Assembly: GCA_009599575.1 (NCBI GenBank)
Contig: VWND01000064.1
Span: 372,001 to 436,000 of the forward strand
Length of the DNA: 64,000 nt
Reading direction: 5' to 3'
From: Blumeriella jaapii
Taxonomy: Eukaryota; Ascomycota; Leotiomycetes; Helotiales; Drepanopezizaceae
In this document: positions 46,106 to 57,318 of the stretch, in pieces
Layout: each line of letters starts with the position of its first letter
Numbering within the stretch: position 1 is the first letter of the stretch
Program-made: the position numbers and the translations under genes
The notes under the pieces: generated by a model
What the model was told of the DNA's origin: nothing
Database searches by the model: none
What the model saw: only the letters and a program-made list of their open reading frames with translations

Positions 46106-47814
46106 CGTTGGTGGACTTGTGGACGCTGGTAGGGCGGGATTTCCGCATGAAGATAAGGTTGAAGGCGGAGGCAGAAAAGGTGAGTCTCAGGCTCGGGCTT
46201 CTCAGGCGAAGAGGGCGCTGTTGAAGAGCTGAAGGTGAGGTTGAAGGTGAAGTGAAGTGAGGTGAGGGAGTTGTCCAGAGGAGACCCATTCGGAAGAGAT
46301 GAAAAGGATATGGCAGATCACAGGGCCGACCAGCCTCCTTGATTCCGCAGAGGCCGTTTGAGACTGTCTTTCCGCTTGACGTGTAGTTGCTTTTCCGCGA
46401 CGGACACAATAGAGCAGGACAAAGATCACAGTACTGCTCAAGCCGTGAGCTTGCTTGGTCAAGAACTGGCAGAAAGAGAGAGGGAATTTGCACCTCTCGC
46501 ATACCTATCATACCCACACGGGGATAGAAACGGGCATGATGGGCAAACGAACGCGTGGTCAACAAGAAAACCAAGATCCCGAGAGAACAGACATATAGGA
46601 GAGCTTGGAAGGAGCTTGCCCTGTGAAATCGCACGTAGCCTGATCTAACTCTTCCTCCTGGAGCTCCTGGGAACAAACACATTTTTTGCATATTTGTCGT
46701 GTAACGAGAATTGCAGCTCGTCATATCGAAAAACCAAACTATTTGGAGGTGCCCTGGCGTAACGTTTTTTTCCGGAGCTGATCTGTCTATTGTCCAGCAA
46801 GTCTACCACTGCTTGCCGTGGTAGCCACGGTAGCCACGGATACTACAGTACAGTACTTAAACCTCTACACACAAAATGTACTAACACTTAGGTACAAGCA
46901 AGTCTTGATATTTCAACACCAGAAATGAATCCGCTCTCTCTCTGGGCACTTTCTTTTCTTGCTTTTGGTAGGGATTTTGTTTTTTTCCAAAAAAAAAAAA
47001 TTTTAGGGGGCATATTTTTCTCTTCTCGTTTTGCGGAAGCAAAAAATCTATCTACTGTAGGTGCACGAGGTTGTGATCAAGCGACGCATGGGCGCCCGTA
47101 CACCCCCCATAAAAGCAGCGGTGAGCCAACGAAATAGGAAAATAAAGCAGCCCATGTCTTCACAAGCAGGACCCCTACCTACTCTGCTCGGGTGCGAAGT
47201 CGGGTGCGAAGACGACGATGATCTGAGTACGAGAGATACTGTACTGTACTGTACTGTACAAGCAAGAGGAGGCAATGATGGCTCGAGCATCTCAACCAAG
47301 CCTCCGATCAACCAACCCTTCACGTCTTCGCCGTACTGTATGTACAGTAATGTACATACAGTACGAACAACGACAAGCCTAGCTGATAGCTTCGCCAGGT
47401 CCAGATCCCAGCACACGTCGCGTACTGACTGTGTGTGTTTGCGTACGCTTTCCCGAGAGCGGCGCGCTCCACCGCCAGCAGAGCCGTAGTCCAGCGGTGT
47501 TTATCTGGGGAAGTGGTTTGGCCTTTCTACCGGTGTGCTGTACCTGTGATGTAGTACCCTCTTCGCGGAAGGGGTTTGTCGTACTGTACGAGAGGTCTTT
47601 AGCTGACTGGCTGACTGGTCTGCGAAGGGCGATGCTTGGAAGCGCCGGGCAGGTTGCCGCGACCGTACAGTACAGTAGATCGATCTGAAAATTCTTCTCC
47701 CCCACACACACATACGCACCGTCGAATTCAAGCCTGTCCCCCACACAGAAAACCTCGACATCAAGCCAAATCCTTCTTCACGATCCCGGCAAACCGGAAC
47801 CTGCGATGAAAGAG
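46106..47814. other. Intergenic region left of the U2 gene
   Basis: A 219-codon minus-strand frame at 46065-46724 has no family-like sequence and is not called. GTAC islands occur near 46846, 47238, 47333-47364, 47580 and 47664. Homopolymer runs lie near 46980-47000. Confidence 0.45.
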
Positions 47815-47999
47815 CGGTCGCGTCGACTGGAGGCAGTGTAATACCAGTGACACAGTGGGAGAGAGCATAGGCAAGCCCAGAGGCAATCCCCCGAGGGACA
47901 AAAATAAGTATAATCAATGTGATCCCCTTAGGGATCTTTCAGAGATTAAACTGAAAAGAACAGATACTACACTTGATCTAAGCCAATAGGCAAAGAGAG
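47815..47999 (-). ncRNA. U2: U2 spliceosomal snRNA
   Basis: On the minus strand the RNA starts close to 47999 with CTCTCTTTGCC, then TTGGCTTAGATCAAGTGTAG and TATCTGTTCTTTTCAG, which are the near-invariant U2 core. It includes the branch-point-pairing hexamer GTAGTA at about 47965-47970. The Sm-protein site ACTTATTTTTGTC follows near 47905. The 3' part (CACTGGTATTACACTGCC, near 47830-47850) matches the stem-loop IV region. The length of about 185 nt is usual for fungal U2. The exact 5' and 3' ends are estimates to within a few bases. U2 pairs with the intron branch point and with U6 in the spliceosome. Confidence 0.93.
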
Positions 48000-48328
48000 C
48001 TAAAGAGGAAAGAAAAGAAGAGAGGAAGAAACGGGCGAGGGCGTGCGCTTATATAGGAGACAGACTCACGCACGGGCCACCCTAAGCGCTAGTGAGGGAG
48101 CTAACTCACGTGACAAGACAAGCCCTTTTCCACAGTACAGAACACAGTACCCAGTACAGTACAGTACAGTACAGAGTACTGTAGTACAGAATCTTTGGCA
48201 CCATGTCAAGACAGGGGGGGTCTTGCGGCTTAAACTTGACAAGGTAACAGTTCTAACGAACCTACAGTACTGTACAGCAAGGCATTTGCTCGATGGGGCA
48301 ATAGACACGGTGTTTTCCCGCCACTCTC
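48000..48328. other. U2 promoter and region beyond the secreted protein
   Basis: Holds the TATA element, an E-box-like CACGTG near 48107, and a palindromic run of GTAC words (48134-48190, 48265-48280). No gene is supported. Confidence 0.5.
48046..48056 (-). promoter_or_regulatory. TATA element upstream of U2
   Basis: The minus strand reads CCTATATAAG about 50 bp before the U2 5' end. TATA-like elements at this distance are common for fungal snRNA genes. Confidence 0.5.
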
Positions 48329-48679
48329 TCACACCGACTCATTCCCACTCACCGACCCTACTTCACCTGCGTTCTTGCCGGCCTGAATAACATTTTCCTT
48401 CTTCTTATCAGGACGCGTCACAGGACAACAAGTCACTCTCTTTTCGCATATCCTCGATAGTTTATTCGTACACGTCCACTCGTTGAGTTCTTGGTTGTAA
48501 GGGTTTAGTGTGTCCTCCACCTTATTATCGGGGCAGCGGTACTTGCTTGTGCAAGTCACAACCCCGTGGCCATCATACTCGCAGCGACCTGATACACTGA
48601 GGTCTTCGCATGGGGTTGGGCTGCTAAGAGCGGAGGTGAAGAACATGGTCAGAGCGAGGATAAGACTTGGGGCTTGCAT
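48329..48679 (-). CDS. Small secreted cysteine-rich protein 2, candidate effector
   Basis: A single exon of 116 aa. The signal peptide is MQAPSLILALTMFFTSALSS. The mature part has eight cysteines: PTPCEDL, GRCEY, VTCTSKYRC, EWTCTN, SRICEK, and VTCCPVT. A double cysteine and even total suggest a disulfide-rich fold. The C-terminus is lysine- and glycine-rich (NVIQAGKNAGEVG). No known domain is recognised. The frame is open upstream for another 61 codons, but that extension has no signal peptide and lies in the leader, so the ATG at 48679 is preferred. It could act on a host or competitor, or in the cell wall; nothing in the sequence decides this. Confidence 0.65.
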   Translation of the reverse strand: MQAPSLILALTMFFTSALSSPTPCEDLSVSGRCEYDGHGVVTCTSKYRCPDNKVEDTLNPYNQELNEWTCTNKLSRICEKRVTCCPVTRPDKKKENVIQAGKNAGEVGSVSGNESV

Positions 48680-49583
48680 TTTGAAAGTAGTTTGGTAACG
48701 TAAAGCTGGATTGGAAGACGATGAGGAGTTGCTGGCAGAAAAGTCTAGTGAATGAGTGGATGTTTGTTCGATTGAGTGTTTGTTTGAATGAATGTTGTTC
48801 TTGGTTGCGAGTGTCTGTTGCTGGTGCTGGAAAAACAATCGATGCAGCCAGAGGCTGAACATATAGGCTCTGACAGACGTGTACGAATCCTGCGTTATCC
48901 GCCATCAAGGATCGTTCGCACAGTACTGTACAGATCCTGATGGATTCAAGTCACGGTAGGATTTGGTTCCGGAATCTAACTTCATGCTAGGCGCTGGCGG
49001 TAGCCTATCATACAGTACAGATTAGGTATGTATAGTACTTCGTACATGCTTCGTAGAATGTACATGTGATACACAGTTTGTAGCCCTGCGAGCTACTTCA
49101 ATTGGCTGCCTTCCTTCTCGAGTTTTACTTGTGGGATTAAACTATCACCAAAAGTGAAATGCATCGTAGTGCTTCATGACAAGGAATGCTTCCAACGACA
49201 TGCTGACTTCCCTTGCATTCTAAACTTATCGTCGTTTCATCACGTGCGGCTTCGAATTCTCAATCTCATGTGATAGATTCTGGCTCGCGGGGCCGGGTCT
49301 TGATTGACGTCCTATCCTAATGTGTTCCTTTCATCGATGTGAGTACATATTATGTACAGCATGAAACGACATGTACTGTACATACTGTAGTACATACAGT
49401 CCTGTATCAGACACCCCCGCCCGCGAGCTGAGGCAGCCAAGATAGACTAACTAAGTATAGTATAGCAGCCAGACCAAGTCGTCAGACCGACTAAAGTTAG
49501 TAGAGCTTTTCTGGCCACCTTCAACGCGCTTCTGTCATCACTTTCTCAACCCCCATCGCCGCAAACTTTCAACACTCTTCAAA
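48680..49583. other. Intergenic with GTAC palindromes
   Basis: Leader and promoter of the secreted protein (left) and of the HTH remnant (right). GTAC islands lie near 48918, 49012-49075 and 49340-49400. No gene is supported. Confidence 0.5.
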
Positions 49584-49946
49584 ATGGCACGAGCCGAATT
49601 GACTCCTGAATGGCGTGCGCGAATTGTTGAGTTGTCCTCTGAACGTTGGTCTGCTGCTCGAATTCAACGGAAATATTCTCATATTCCTCTCTCAACGATT
49701 CGGCATACGATTAAAAGGTTTCCTCCTGGTACGACCGATTTCACTTCGAAACCACGCACCGGGAGACCTCGAGCATTAACGGAAGAGCAACGAGACCTTG
49801 TGTACGAAACTGTCACTCATTCAGATACTCCTGTCAAAATGCGCGATTTGCTTCAAGAAGTGGACAACGCTTGCAAAAAGCGTTGCATGCAAAACCTTCT
49901 TCGATCGATGGAGAAGGAAAATCAGATTCAGAAAAAAACGGCATAA
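49584..49946 (+). mobile_element. Solo Tc1/mariner-type transposase HTH region (truncated)
   Basis: A 120-codon open frame starting MARAELTPEWRARIVELSS. Residues 1-50 look like a first helix-turn-helix (SAARIQRKYSHIPLSTIRHT), then a linker with SKPRTGRPRALTEEQRD (a basic GRPR patch as in Tc1 transposases), then a second helix-turn-helix to about residue 113 (DNACKKRCMQNLLRSME). In full-length Tc1/mariner proteins the DDE catalytic domain follows directly, but here the frame ends after IQKKTA and no catalytic motif is seen downstream. It is either the intact HTH part of a broken transposon or a retained DNA-binding protein. No terminal inverted repeats were recognised. Confidence 0.7.
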
Positions 49947-50145
49947 AGAACCATGAAGTTGGTCTATTTGTCGTATCATGCACCTTGTTCTACCTTTCCA
50001 TTCGATATACAGAAGCGTTGGCGATCTCATATAGACTGCGACCGATAGCGATCTTTAATCGGTTGGCTGAAATTCTTTCAGTATGATTGAGTTGTCTTCG
50101 CTCGTCTCTCCTTCACGAAGAGCACGACCCTATTCAGTACAGCTC

Positions 50146-51325
50146 CTAGTACAGCTTCAACGGGCATCCCTGGCTCTCGGGATCCACCTTCTCCTTCACA
50201 AGCTTGATCGTCAAATCCATCAGGTTCTTCTCCAACACCCCATCCTCATCCTGGTACAGCTTGGACCCGGCCTCCGGAATGGCCGGCGGGCATACATACT
50301 GGCCGCCCTCCTCCGTCTTCGTCGCGCAGTACATGGCGCTCACGGCGCCCTCCCACTGCGACTTCTTGAAAGGCTTCATGCCTACGCTCATGGCATACCC
50401 AGCAACGGGATATGGCTCGTGGATCTCCTCGGTGCTCATCTTCGTATCGACAAAACCGGGGTGCACGCTATTCGCCAGTACACCTTCGCTCTTGAGATGT
50501 CGGTATAGGAACTTGGCGTATAACATCTGCGCGAGCTTCGCACGGCCGTACTGCCCGTTCGGGCCGAGATCCTGGTTCAGCTCGTCCAGCGTGGCGAACT
50601 TGCAGTCGCTGGGCGTGGCCTGGTGCGCGTTGGAGCCGAGCATCACGATGCGCGCCTTCGAGTTCGACGAGGCGGCGGTCTTCTTGATGACGGGAAGTAG
50701 GTGCGAGGTCAGGATGACGTGGCCGATGTGGCAGACGGCCATGTGGCGGTCGACGCCGTACGACGTCTGCTGGGCCGTCATGATACCGCGCGCGGCATCG
50801 TTTATCAGGATGTCGATGCGGTCCGTGGAGTCGGTGATTTGCTTGGCGATGGAGGGGAGCGCCTTCCAATCGGCGAGGTCGGCTTGCAGAAACTTGACTT
50901 TGGAGACGGTCGATTCGCCGAGCGTCTCTTTGATGTGGGATGAGGCGCCATCGAGGGACTCCCTGGTGGAGGCGACGATGACTGCGCTTTAATCAGTTCC
51001 GCAGTTCCGTGCTTGAGGTGGAGGAGATAGTCCCGTACACAATTTAGAAATGTTTCTCTCCAGGAGGGTGTGGGCACACGCGTACCCAATCCCCCTCGAG
51101 CCACCGGTGATAACTGCGACCTTGTTACTCTGGTCTGGGACAGCTTCGAGCGAGAACTGCGTCTCCTCAGTAGCAAGCGATTGACTACTCGTCATCAGTT
51201 CACACATAACACAACAAAACAAAGCACAAAGCACACACAAGCACGGAAAGGAAAAAGTAAACATACGCTGCGCCACCAAAGTTCTCCGCAATCGTATTCT
51301 TGACTGTCTGCACTATGCCTGCCAT
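50146..51325 (-). CDS. bli-4-like short-chain dehydrogenase/reductase
   Basis: Complement of join 50146..50981, 51039..51184, 51267..51325, giving 346 aa. The start is MAGIVQTVKNTIAENFGGAA, like the blue-light-induced bli-4 proteins of ascomycetes. The NAD(P)-binding motif GGSRGIG lies at about residues 47-53. The catalytic Tyr213 and Lys217 are in YGRAK, with Ser185 in GSN. The NNAG motif is replaced by NDAA, a mild departure. Introns are GTATGT..GTAG (82 nt) and GTACGG..GCAG (57 nt). The substrate is unknown; bli-4 relatives are thought to act in mitochondria or in stress responses. Confidence 0.88.
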
Positions 51326-52832
51326 CTTGAGCGACGATGATGTACTGAAGCTTCGAGAAACAAAGTATCGTCGTGAGGAGATGAGAAATCGTAGTTGCAT
51401 CTAGCTTTCCGGATTTTACTCCTATCGAGAGAAACCGAGAGATACTTGCAGTTGGCTCGCTGGCTATATAATGCACATACAGATCCTGATTATTTTGGGG
51501 GGCTTGATGGGGAAGTGCAGTCCACTGTCATATCGAAGCGTCATCGTAGCCGAGAAGTTTCATGATGATGTAACTCGAATCACTCCCGGCCCAGTGTTGT
51601 GCCTGCTTGCGTTTTCTGAGGACGAATCAAGTTCACCCCACCCGCTACTTTTTCCTCTCTCCGGATTGAGCGCCAATGCTTTACCTGCTCTTCTACTGTG
51701 CAGTACATCTCGGTCGGTTCGGAGGCGCGATTGATGGAGGGTAGTACAGTACGTACAGTACGGTCGGTCCATGGAATGGTCGGTCTGGCTCTTCGGTGTC
51801 TTTCTTACCTGCACAGTACAGACCAAGGCGTACACCACCAAAATCCGGGGAACAAGCTCCGGATGCTGTGGCTTCTGAGCGAAAACATTCCTTTCTGATA
51901 CTGCCCGCTTGGGATGGTCTCTGATCAGCTCCTGGCTCCTACAGTAGCTCTTGCAGCTCTACAGACGGACTCGATGTTTACCTCGCTTGCAGCCACGCTC
52001 AAGCAATGGCCCGCGGGGAAGCCCGCGTTGGCAACTTCTCGCTGCTACCGGTGTTGAAGTGTGATGTGTCTCACATCCACTTGAGCCAGCAACATTCCGA
52101 TCCAGAGACCCTACATGCCTATGCTCATTGCCACTGAGCATCATCGTCTAATTTGGCTTGGCATGAGACGGCTAATGTGATAGGTAAGGACAGCACTTCT
52201 CCTCCACTCGGATTCGCATACCAGATCTTTCCTCTTCACTCCGGGAAAAGGAATTCTCATTCTCCGCCGTGTTGATTTTTCCTAAAGAAATCTGAGTGTG
52301 TGCTCCCTTCGCCATCCACCTATGGCCACATAGCTGTTTGGAGATAGCAAGATGTGGAGAAGAAGAGGTGTACACATGTCTCGTTAGCATACTTATGGTC
52401 CTTTCGTTGTAAACGTGCGATACTTTCGTCGGTGGCATGCTCGATTCAATGTAGGTTGGAGGGAAGAGCAGCGGCCTGTATCGTTTTGGGATTTTAGTGG
52501 TCCGGAAATTGAACTTGACAAGGTGCGAGAGCGGTTACTGTATGGCTCTGCACTGGGTAGGATGCATCCCTTGGAAATGCGAGGACGGCGGACTTCGGGA
52601 TTGTCCTATTTGCGATGATGGGAATTAGCCTCGGATGGATGAGAGTGCTGGTATTCCGTAAAGACTTAATGTACTGTTCTACCGTTTCGTGTCTTGCATG
52701 CTCTTTGACCTCCCCAGTCCATGAACATGGTTGGCTGTCCTCAGCCTTCGAACGTGTATGGTTTCCCGAGTGGTAGTAGATATGCCTGATGTACGAGAGA
52801 TGGGAGCTAGAGCTTGTCCCGGAGATGGTAGG
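51326..52832. other. Intergenic, 1.5 kb
   Basis: The left end is the bli-4-like gene promoter. A GTAC island lies at 51742-51762. No open frame is family-like and no RNA gene was recognised. Confidence 0.45.
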
Positions 52833-53391
52833 TTACTCAAAGCGAATTGTCCGACTGCTAAGTTTGACCCCGGTGGTTCCCTGCCGGAATTTACGCCTTG
52901 TTTGAGAGGTGAAGAATGGAAGCAGGTAAGAGATCATACATAACGAGGATCTGAAGGAAATTGCAGCATAGAAGTCAATCAGAAGGCTGATGCTCAAACA
53001 AAAGCCCCCTAAGCGTTCTTCAGGACCCTTCATCCTGCAGCCTCTCAACAGCCTCCCTCGTTCACTACTCGCATCACCGATCCTCTCGTCTGGAGACAAC
53101 CTTCTTGGCTCTTCAAATGGCTTCTTTGGCATCTCGCGTCCATTCAACCACCTCCTCAACTTGACGGTCTCGAAGTCCATGATATCAATACTGCCTGGTG
53201 TGATATTTGGAGATGATTCTAAGGACGAAGGACGGCGGCGGCAATGAAGTGTGTTCGTGGATGAAGCACGTACCAAGTTGAGTGTTACCTGAGACTTGAT
53301 AGACGTAATCACTGCTGTTTGATGGCGTTTGATGGAGAGAAGAGGGAATGGTGACCTCGAGGGCACCGAACAAGAAGACATGGCTTGACAC
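52833..53391 (-). CDS. Possible small protein, unknown function (low support)
   Basis: Complement of join 52833..53194, 53274..53391, giving 159 aa by my model. Exon 1 reads MSSHVFLFGALEVTIPSS and ends after NTQLG at a GTACGT donor; the acceptor ACACCAG restores the frame. Exon 2 starts SIDIMDFETVKLRRWLNG and contains RRLSPDERIG. The 79-nt intron has the correct GT-AG and phase, which is the main reason to list it. I recognise no family. A further intron near the 3' end is possible. Confidence 0.33.
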
Positions 53392-53393
53392 AA

Positions 53394-53888
53394 CTTACGG
53401 CTTGAAAGAGAGTATTATTAATGTTGATTGCAAGCTTGAGGGGTCTCTAGGAAAATGCTGTGAGGAAAACCTGGATGTTAGTCACTGACACAATATCGAT
53501 TATCCAGATAGCTCCATAAAATTACAGATTGATCAAATCCCCTCGCCTCACATCAAACGGAAGATATCTCCTACATAAGCGTGTGGTTGAGTACAATCAC
53601 GTGACTTTAACGCTAAACCTAGCTCCTCCGCGTTCGCGTCTCCCGTCACGTCTTCCCCGAACTCCGCACACATCCAAGTCATCTTTGACACGACAAGACT
53701 GGAACTCACAATTCTCAATATTTGCGCGCCGCGACATCACGCCGAGTCTCCTATCCCGACGCGTTCTACGCGCTTTTCCTCTGCGCCCCACTCCTTGACG
53801 GCGAACCAAGCCTCCCCCCTGCCCGTTTCTTTAGTGTCCTTTGCTTCCTTCAAGCCTCGGGGACCACCACAATAGCAGTGCAGTAAAG
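53394..53888. other. Divergent promoter of the APSES gene
   Basis: No gene is supported. The MCB-like word ACGCGT (target of the MBF factor) occurs at about 53759 as GACGCGTTC, roughly 130 bp upstream of the factor's own start, which would fit autoregulation (inference). Confidence 0.4.
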
Positions 53889-56068
53889 ATGGTCGGCAAG
53901 CCGATTGGCGATGGAGTGTACTCCGCGACTTACAGTAATGTACGCGCAAGCAGCGCTGCGCTATTCAAAGTATGTAATTAATTTGCCTACCTAGGTTCCT
54001 GTGTACGAGTATCAATTCGGAGAAGGCTTGAAGGAACATGGCAAGTCAACACCAGACGTCTGCCTCACTCATACATGCTAACGAATGCGACCAGTTATGC
54101 GTCGTCGCTCGGATGATTGGATCAATGCGACACATATCCTAAAGGCTGCCGGTTTCGACAAGCCTGCGAGAACCCGTATCCTCGAGCGCGAAGTCCAGAA
54201 GGAGACGCACGAGAAAGTTCAAGGTGGCTATGGTAAATACCAAGGTACGTGCTTCAGGAAAACACCGAGTTGGATCAAATCTGACTTCTTCCAGGTACCT
54301 GGGTCCCGCTGGAGCAGGGAGAAGCTCTGGCGCAGCGAAATAATGTCTACGAGAAGTTGCGTACCATCTTCGAGTTTACGCCCGGCAACATCAGCCCCCC
54401 TCCTGCTCCGAAGCATACGACGGCCAAACCAAAGCTACCCAAGAAGCCCGCCGTCCCCAAATTTGCGCAGAGTAAGTGGCATGCGCGTGCGAGGCCTACG
54501 AAGACAGTGCTAACGGCACAGAACCAGTGGCCGCACCAGCCCGCATGATACATGAAGAGTACGATGATCTTTCACAGATGGACAACGAGAGCATTGCCGA
54601 TGATACCACAGTCGCTTCGGCTTCTTTCATGGCCGAAGATGACCGATACGAGAACCAACAATTGGTCGGCAATCGCAAGCGCAAACGCGAGGAACAGTTG
54701 CAGAGTGCTATAGAGCGCGACCACGTTCTTTACGCTGATGACCTCCTTGATTACTTTATGCTGTCCCATTCCTCCCACGGCAACGTCGCCGCCAAGCCTG
54801 AACCACCAGTCAATTTTCAATCAGATTGGATTATCGATTCCGATGGGCATACCGCACTTCACTGGGCTGCTGCGATGGGCGATATCACGATCATGCAAGA
54901 GTTGAAAAAGTTCAACGCCAGTCCAACCGCAGTGAACGTTCGAGGAGAGACACCCCTCATGAGATGTGTTTTGTTTACCAACTGCCAAGACAAGCAAAGC
55001 ATGCCACTGGTTGTCAATGAGTTGATCTCTACGATCGATTGTGTCGATTACTGCCAAGCCACAGCACTCCACCACGCAGCTGCTATGACAATCAGTCGCC
55101 AGAAGCACCAATGTGCTCGTTACTACCTAGACATCATTCTCAACAAGATGCAGGAATGCCTTGCTCCAGAGGCCGTTCAGCGAGTGCTTGATGCCACGGA
55201 TATGCATGGAAATACTGCAGTTCATATCGCTGCTAAAAATAAGGCCCGAAAGTGTGTTCGAGCTTTGCAGGGCCGGGGCGCCAGAACTGACATTCGAAAC
55301 ATCCATGGAGTCACCGCTAATGAGCTGATTCAAGAACTGAACGAAAGCCGAAAGTCGGAACGGGTACTCCAAGGCTCCTCGTCGCCTTTCGGACCAGATT
55401 CGAGATCTCTGTACGGAGAGATGCCGGAGGAGCCGAATCGGAATCCACCTCACCACATCTCCGAGGCCGCCATGTCGATTGAATCTAGCATCGCACCGCT
55501 CATGATGGAAAAGTTTCAAAACCTCGCCAATTCCTTCGACGACGAGCTGGTGGAGAAGGAGACCTCGGAGAGAGAAGCCAGACGCATCTTGAAGAGTACG
55601 CACCAAGAACTCGAGTCGTCAAAGGCCCAAATCAAAGAAATCTCCTACCTCAAGGAAAGCCCGGATGCCATTGCCAAGGCAAAGGAACAACTTGCCCATG
55701 TCGAGAAAGCCGTCACTATGCTCATCGAGCAGCAGCAAAGCCTTCAGCTTCAATTCCGTTCGCAACAAGAGGAGCTAAAGAGCAACGGCCATACCATGAG
55801 TGGCGAAGACGATGTCGCCGAGCGAGTCATGTTAGCGAAGATGCTAGAGGACGAAAAAAACAAGCGACAGAAGCTCGTTGTTCAATACCGTGATGCCTTG
55901 AGCTTAGCTGGCGCCGGCGAGAAGGGTGATCAGTACCGACGACTCATTTCGAAATGTACCGGCGAGCTGGTCGAGCACATGGATGAGAATATCGATGTCC
56001 TCCTTCACTCGCTAACCGAAGAGGAAGCTGGCCAAGAGAGCGAGACCGTCATTCCTGACGGCTCTTAA
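53889..56068 (+). CDS. MBP1: APSES-ankyrin cell-cycle transcription factor (Mbp1/Res-like, MBF)
   Basis: Join 53889..53939, 53995..54040, 54095..54244, 54295..54471, 54522..56068, giving 656 aa. The APSES (KilA-N type) DNA-binding domain fills about residues 1-120: [35 protein letters not shown], then [13 protein letters not shown]. Ankyrin repeats follow at about 245-430 ([31 protein letters not shown]). A leucine/glutamine-rich coiled coil is at about 480-600. The architecture is that of Mbp1/Swi6 partners in the MBF complex that activates G1/S genes at ACGCGT sites. The second intron (54041-54094) uses a GC donor (GCAAGT) and not GT; the other introns are GT-AG. The ACGCGT site in the promoter would allow self-control (inference). 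Confidence 0.92.
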
Positions 56069-56655
56069 ACTTACCGGTCTACTCGTCTGCCCGGATAATT
56101 GGTTGTCTGACTCTCTAGTCCTGTCATCTTGACTCACCATTTAATGCCGCATATTGGACACTGCATCATAATCGCGTAATTGGCGTTGGAAGCTGTCTCT
56201 TGTTGCAGTACTGCAGTGAATGCATGGTTTCTGTTGGAGTTTTAAAGTGCGGTGTAGGATGATACCATTCCTTGTGTCTTAGAAGCGGTTTTGTCATGAG
56301 TGGTCTTCGGACTTGGAGTCTTTTGTGTACGAGTCTTGCTGGATATATGGACGGAGTGCTGTATATTTCTTTGTGATTCACCGAGCAGAAATGTCTTTAT
56401 ATGCCCTTGACCGCGGGTCTTGTCTTTGTCATCGTCAATTGTCTGATGAGTCTTTGACGAGAACATGGTCAGGTGGACAATGGATGTTTGTTCATGGGAA
56501 GTGGGATGAGGCAATGTTTGTTGGCAAAGGGTTTGTGGCTGGCTGGGGGTACATAGATCAATGGACAGCCACTACCTTTTACAATTCCATCCCATACATA
56601 CGATTGTGGAGCAGGTAAGCTTCCTGTCTTGGTCGCGTATTAGTTTCTTCTGACG
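56069..56655. other. Intergenic, 0.6 kb
   Basis: 3' region of the APSES gene. No coding sequence can be supported, and no RNA gene was recognised. Confidence 0.45.
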
Positions 56656-57318
56656 ATGACGATATTTGCTTCTCCCGAGAGAGACGATCTCGAGATGGCA
56701 GTGCCTCTGTACATCCTCTCGGCTCCCCAGGTAGCTGCTTGCGATACAAGACACGAGATCGGGAGAGAAGCAACCGCTTCCTCTTTCTCTTCTCCTTCCG
56801 AAGACACTCATCCCCTAGTAACATCGTGCCCGCCCGCCTACTTACCAACCGCAGCTCTCTCATCCACGGCACGTCCAGCACCGAACTTCTCTGTGCCCCT
56901 TGCTCAACAACAGCAAGAACAACAACAACGACAGCAACCCTCCCCAAGCCCCCCACCGCCGCTCATCGAAGACGAATGGGAAGCCTCGGACGAAGACGAA
57001 GCAGAAGCCGAGCCTGACGAGCACCTCGTCCCCGAAGACGCTCTCGTCAACGGCCTCGTCCTGGACGCTGACGAAGGCGTCGTGGACATCTTCTGCTTCG
57101 CGGGCGTGGCGGAGCTCAGGGCGGCCCCGCGACTGGCGGCGCCGGTTGTTGTTGCTGTGAGGGGCGGTGATGGCTTGGTGAGGATGCTGGATCTGGGGGA
57201 GAGGGAGAGAGTGAAGGGAGGCGCTCCGAGGAGAGGAGGGAAGAGGAAGGGAAAGAAGGTGTGTTTTCCGAGGGGCTTGAGGTGGTGGAGGGTGAGAGGT
57301 GAGAGGGTGAAGGGGTGA
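56656..57318 (+). CDS. Possible acidic/low-complexity protein, unknown function
   Basis: A single open frame of 220 codons. The N-terminal part is serine/proline-rich, followed by a glutamine-rich patch (QQQQEQQQRQQ), a proline run, a strongly acidic region (DEWEASDEDEAEAEPDE) and a segment that looks structured (FCFAGVAELRAAPRL, then VVVAVRGGDGLVRMLDLG). The end is basic. The GC-rich codon pattern and the acidic domain suggest that it is coding, but no family is recognised and no intron supports it. Confidence 0.38.
   Translation: MTIFASPERDDLEMAVPLYILSAPQVAACDTRHEIGREATASSFSSPSEDTHPLVTSCPPAYLPTAALSSTARPAPNFSVPLAQQQQEQQQRQQPSPSPPPPLIEDEWEASDEDEAEAEPDEHLVPEDALVNGLVLDADEGVVDIFCFAGVAELRAAPRLAAPVVVAVRGGDGLVRMLDLGERERVKGGAPRRGGKRKGKKVCFPRGLRWWRVRGERVKG

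Noticed and set aside
46065..46724. 219-codon minus-strand open frame
   Set aside because: The composition is like random GC-rich sequence, no domain is seen, and it overlaps low-complexity DNA.
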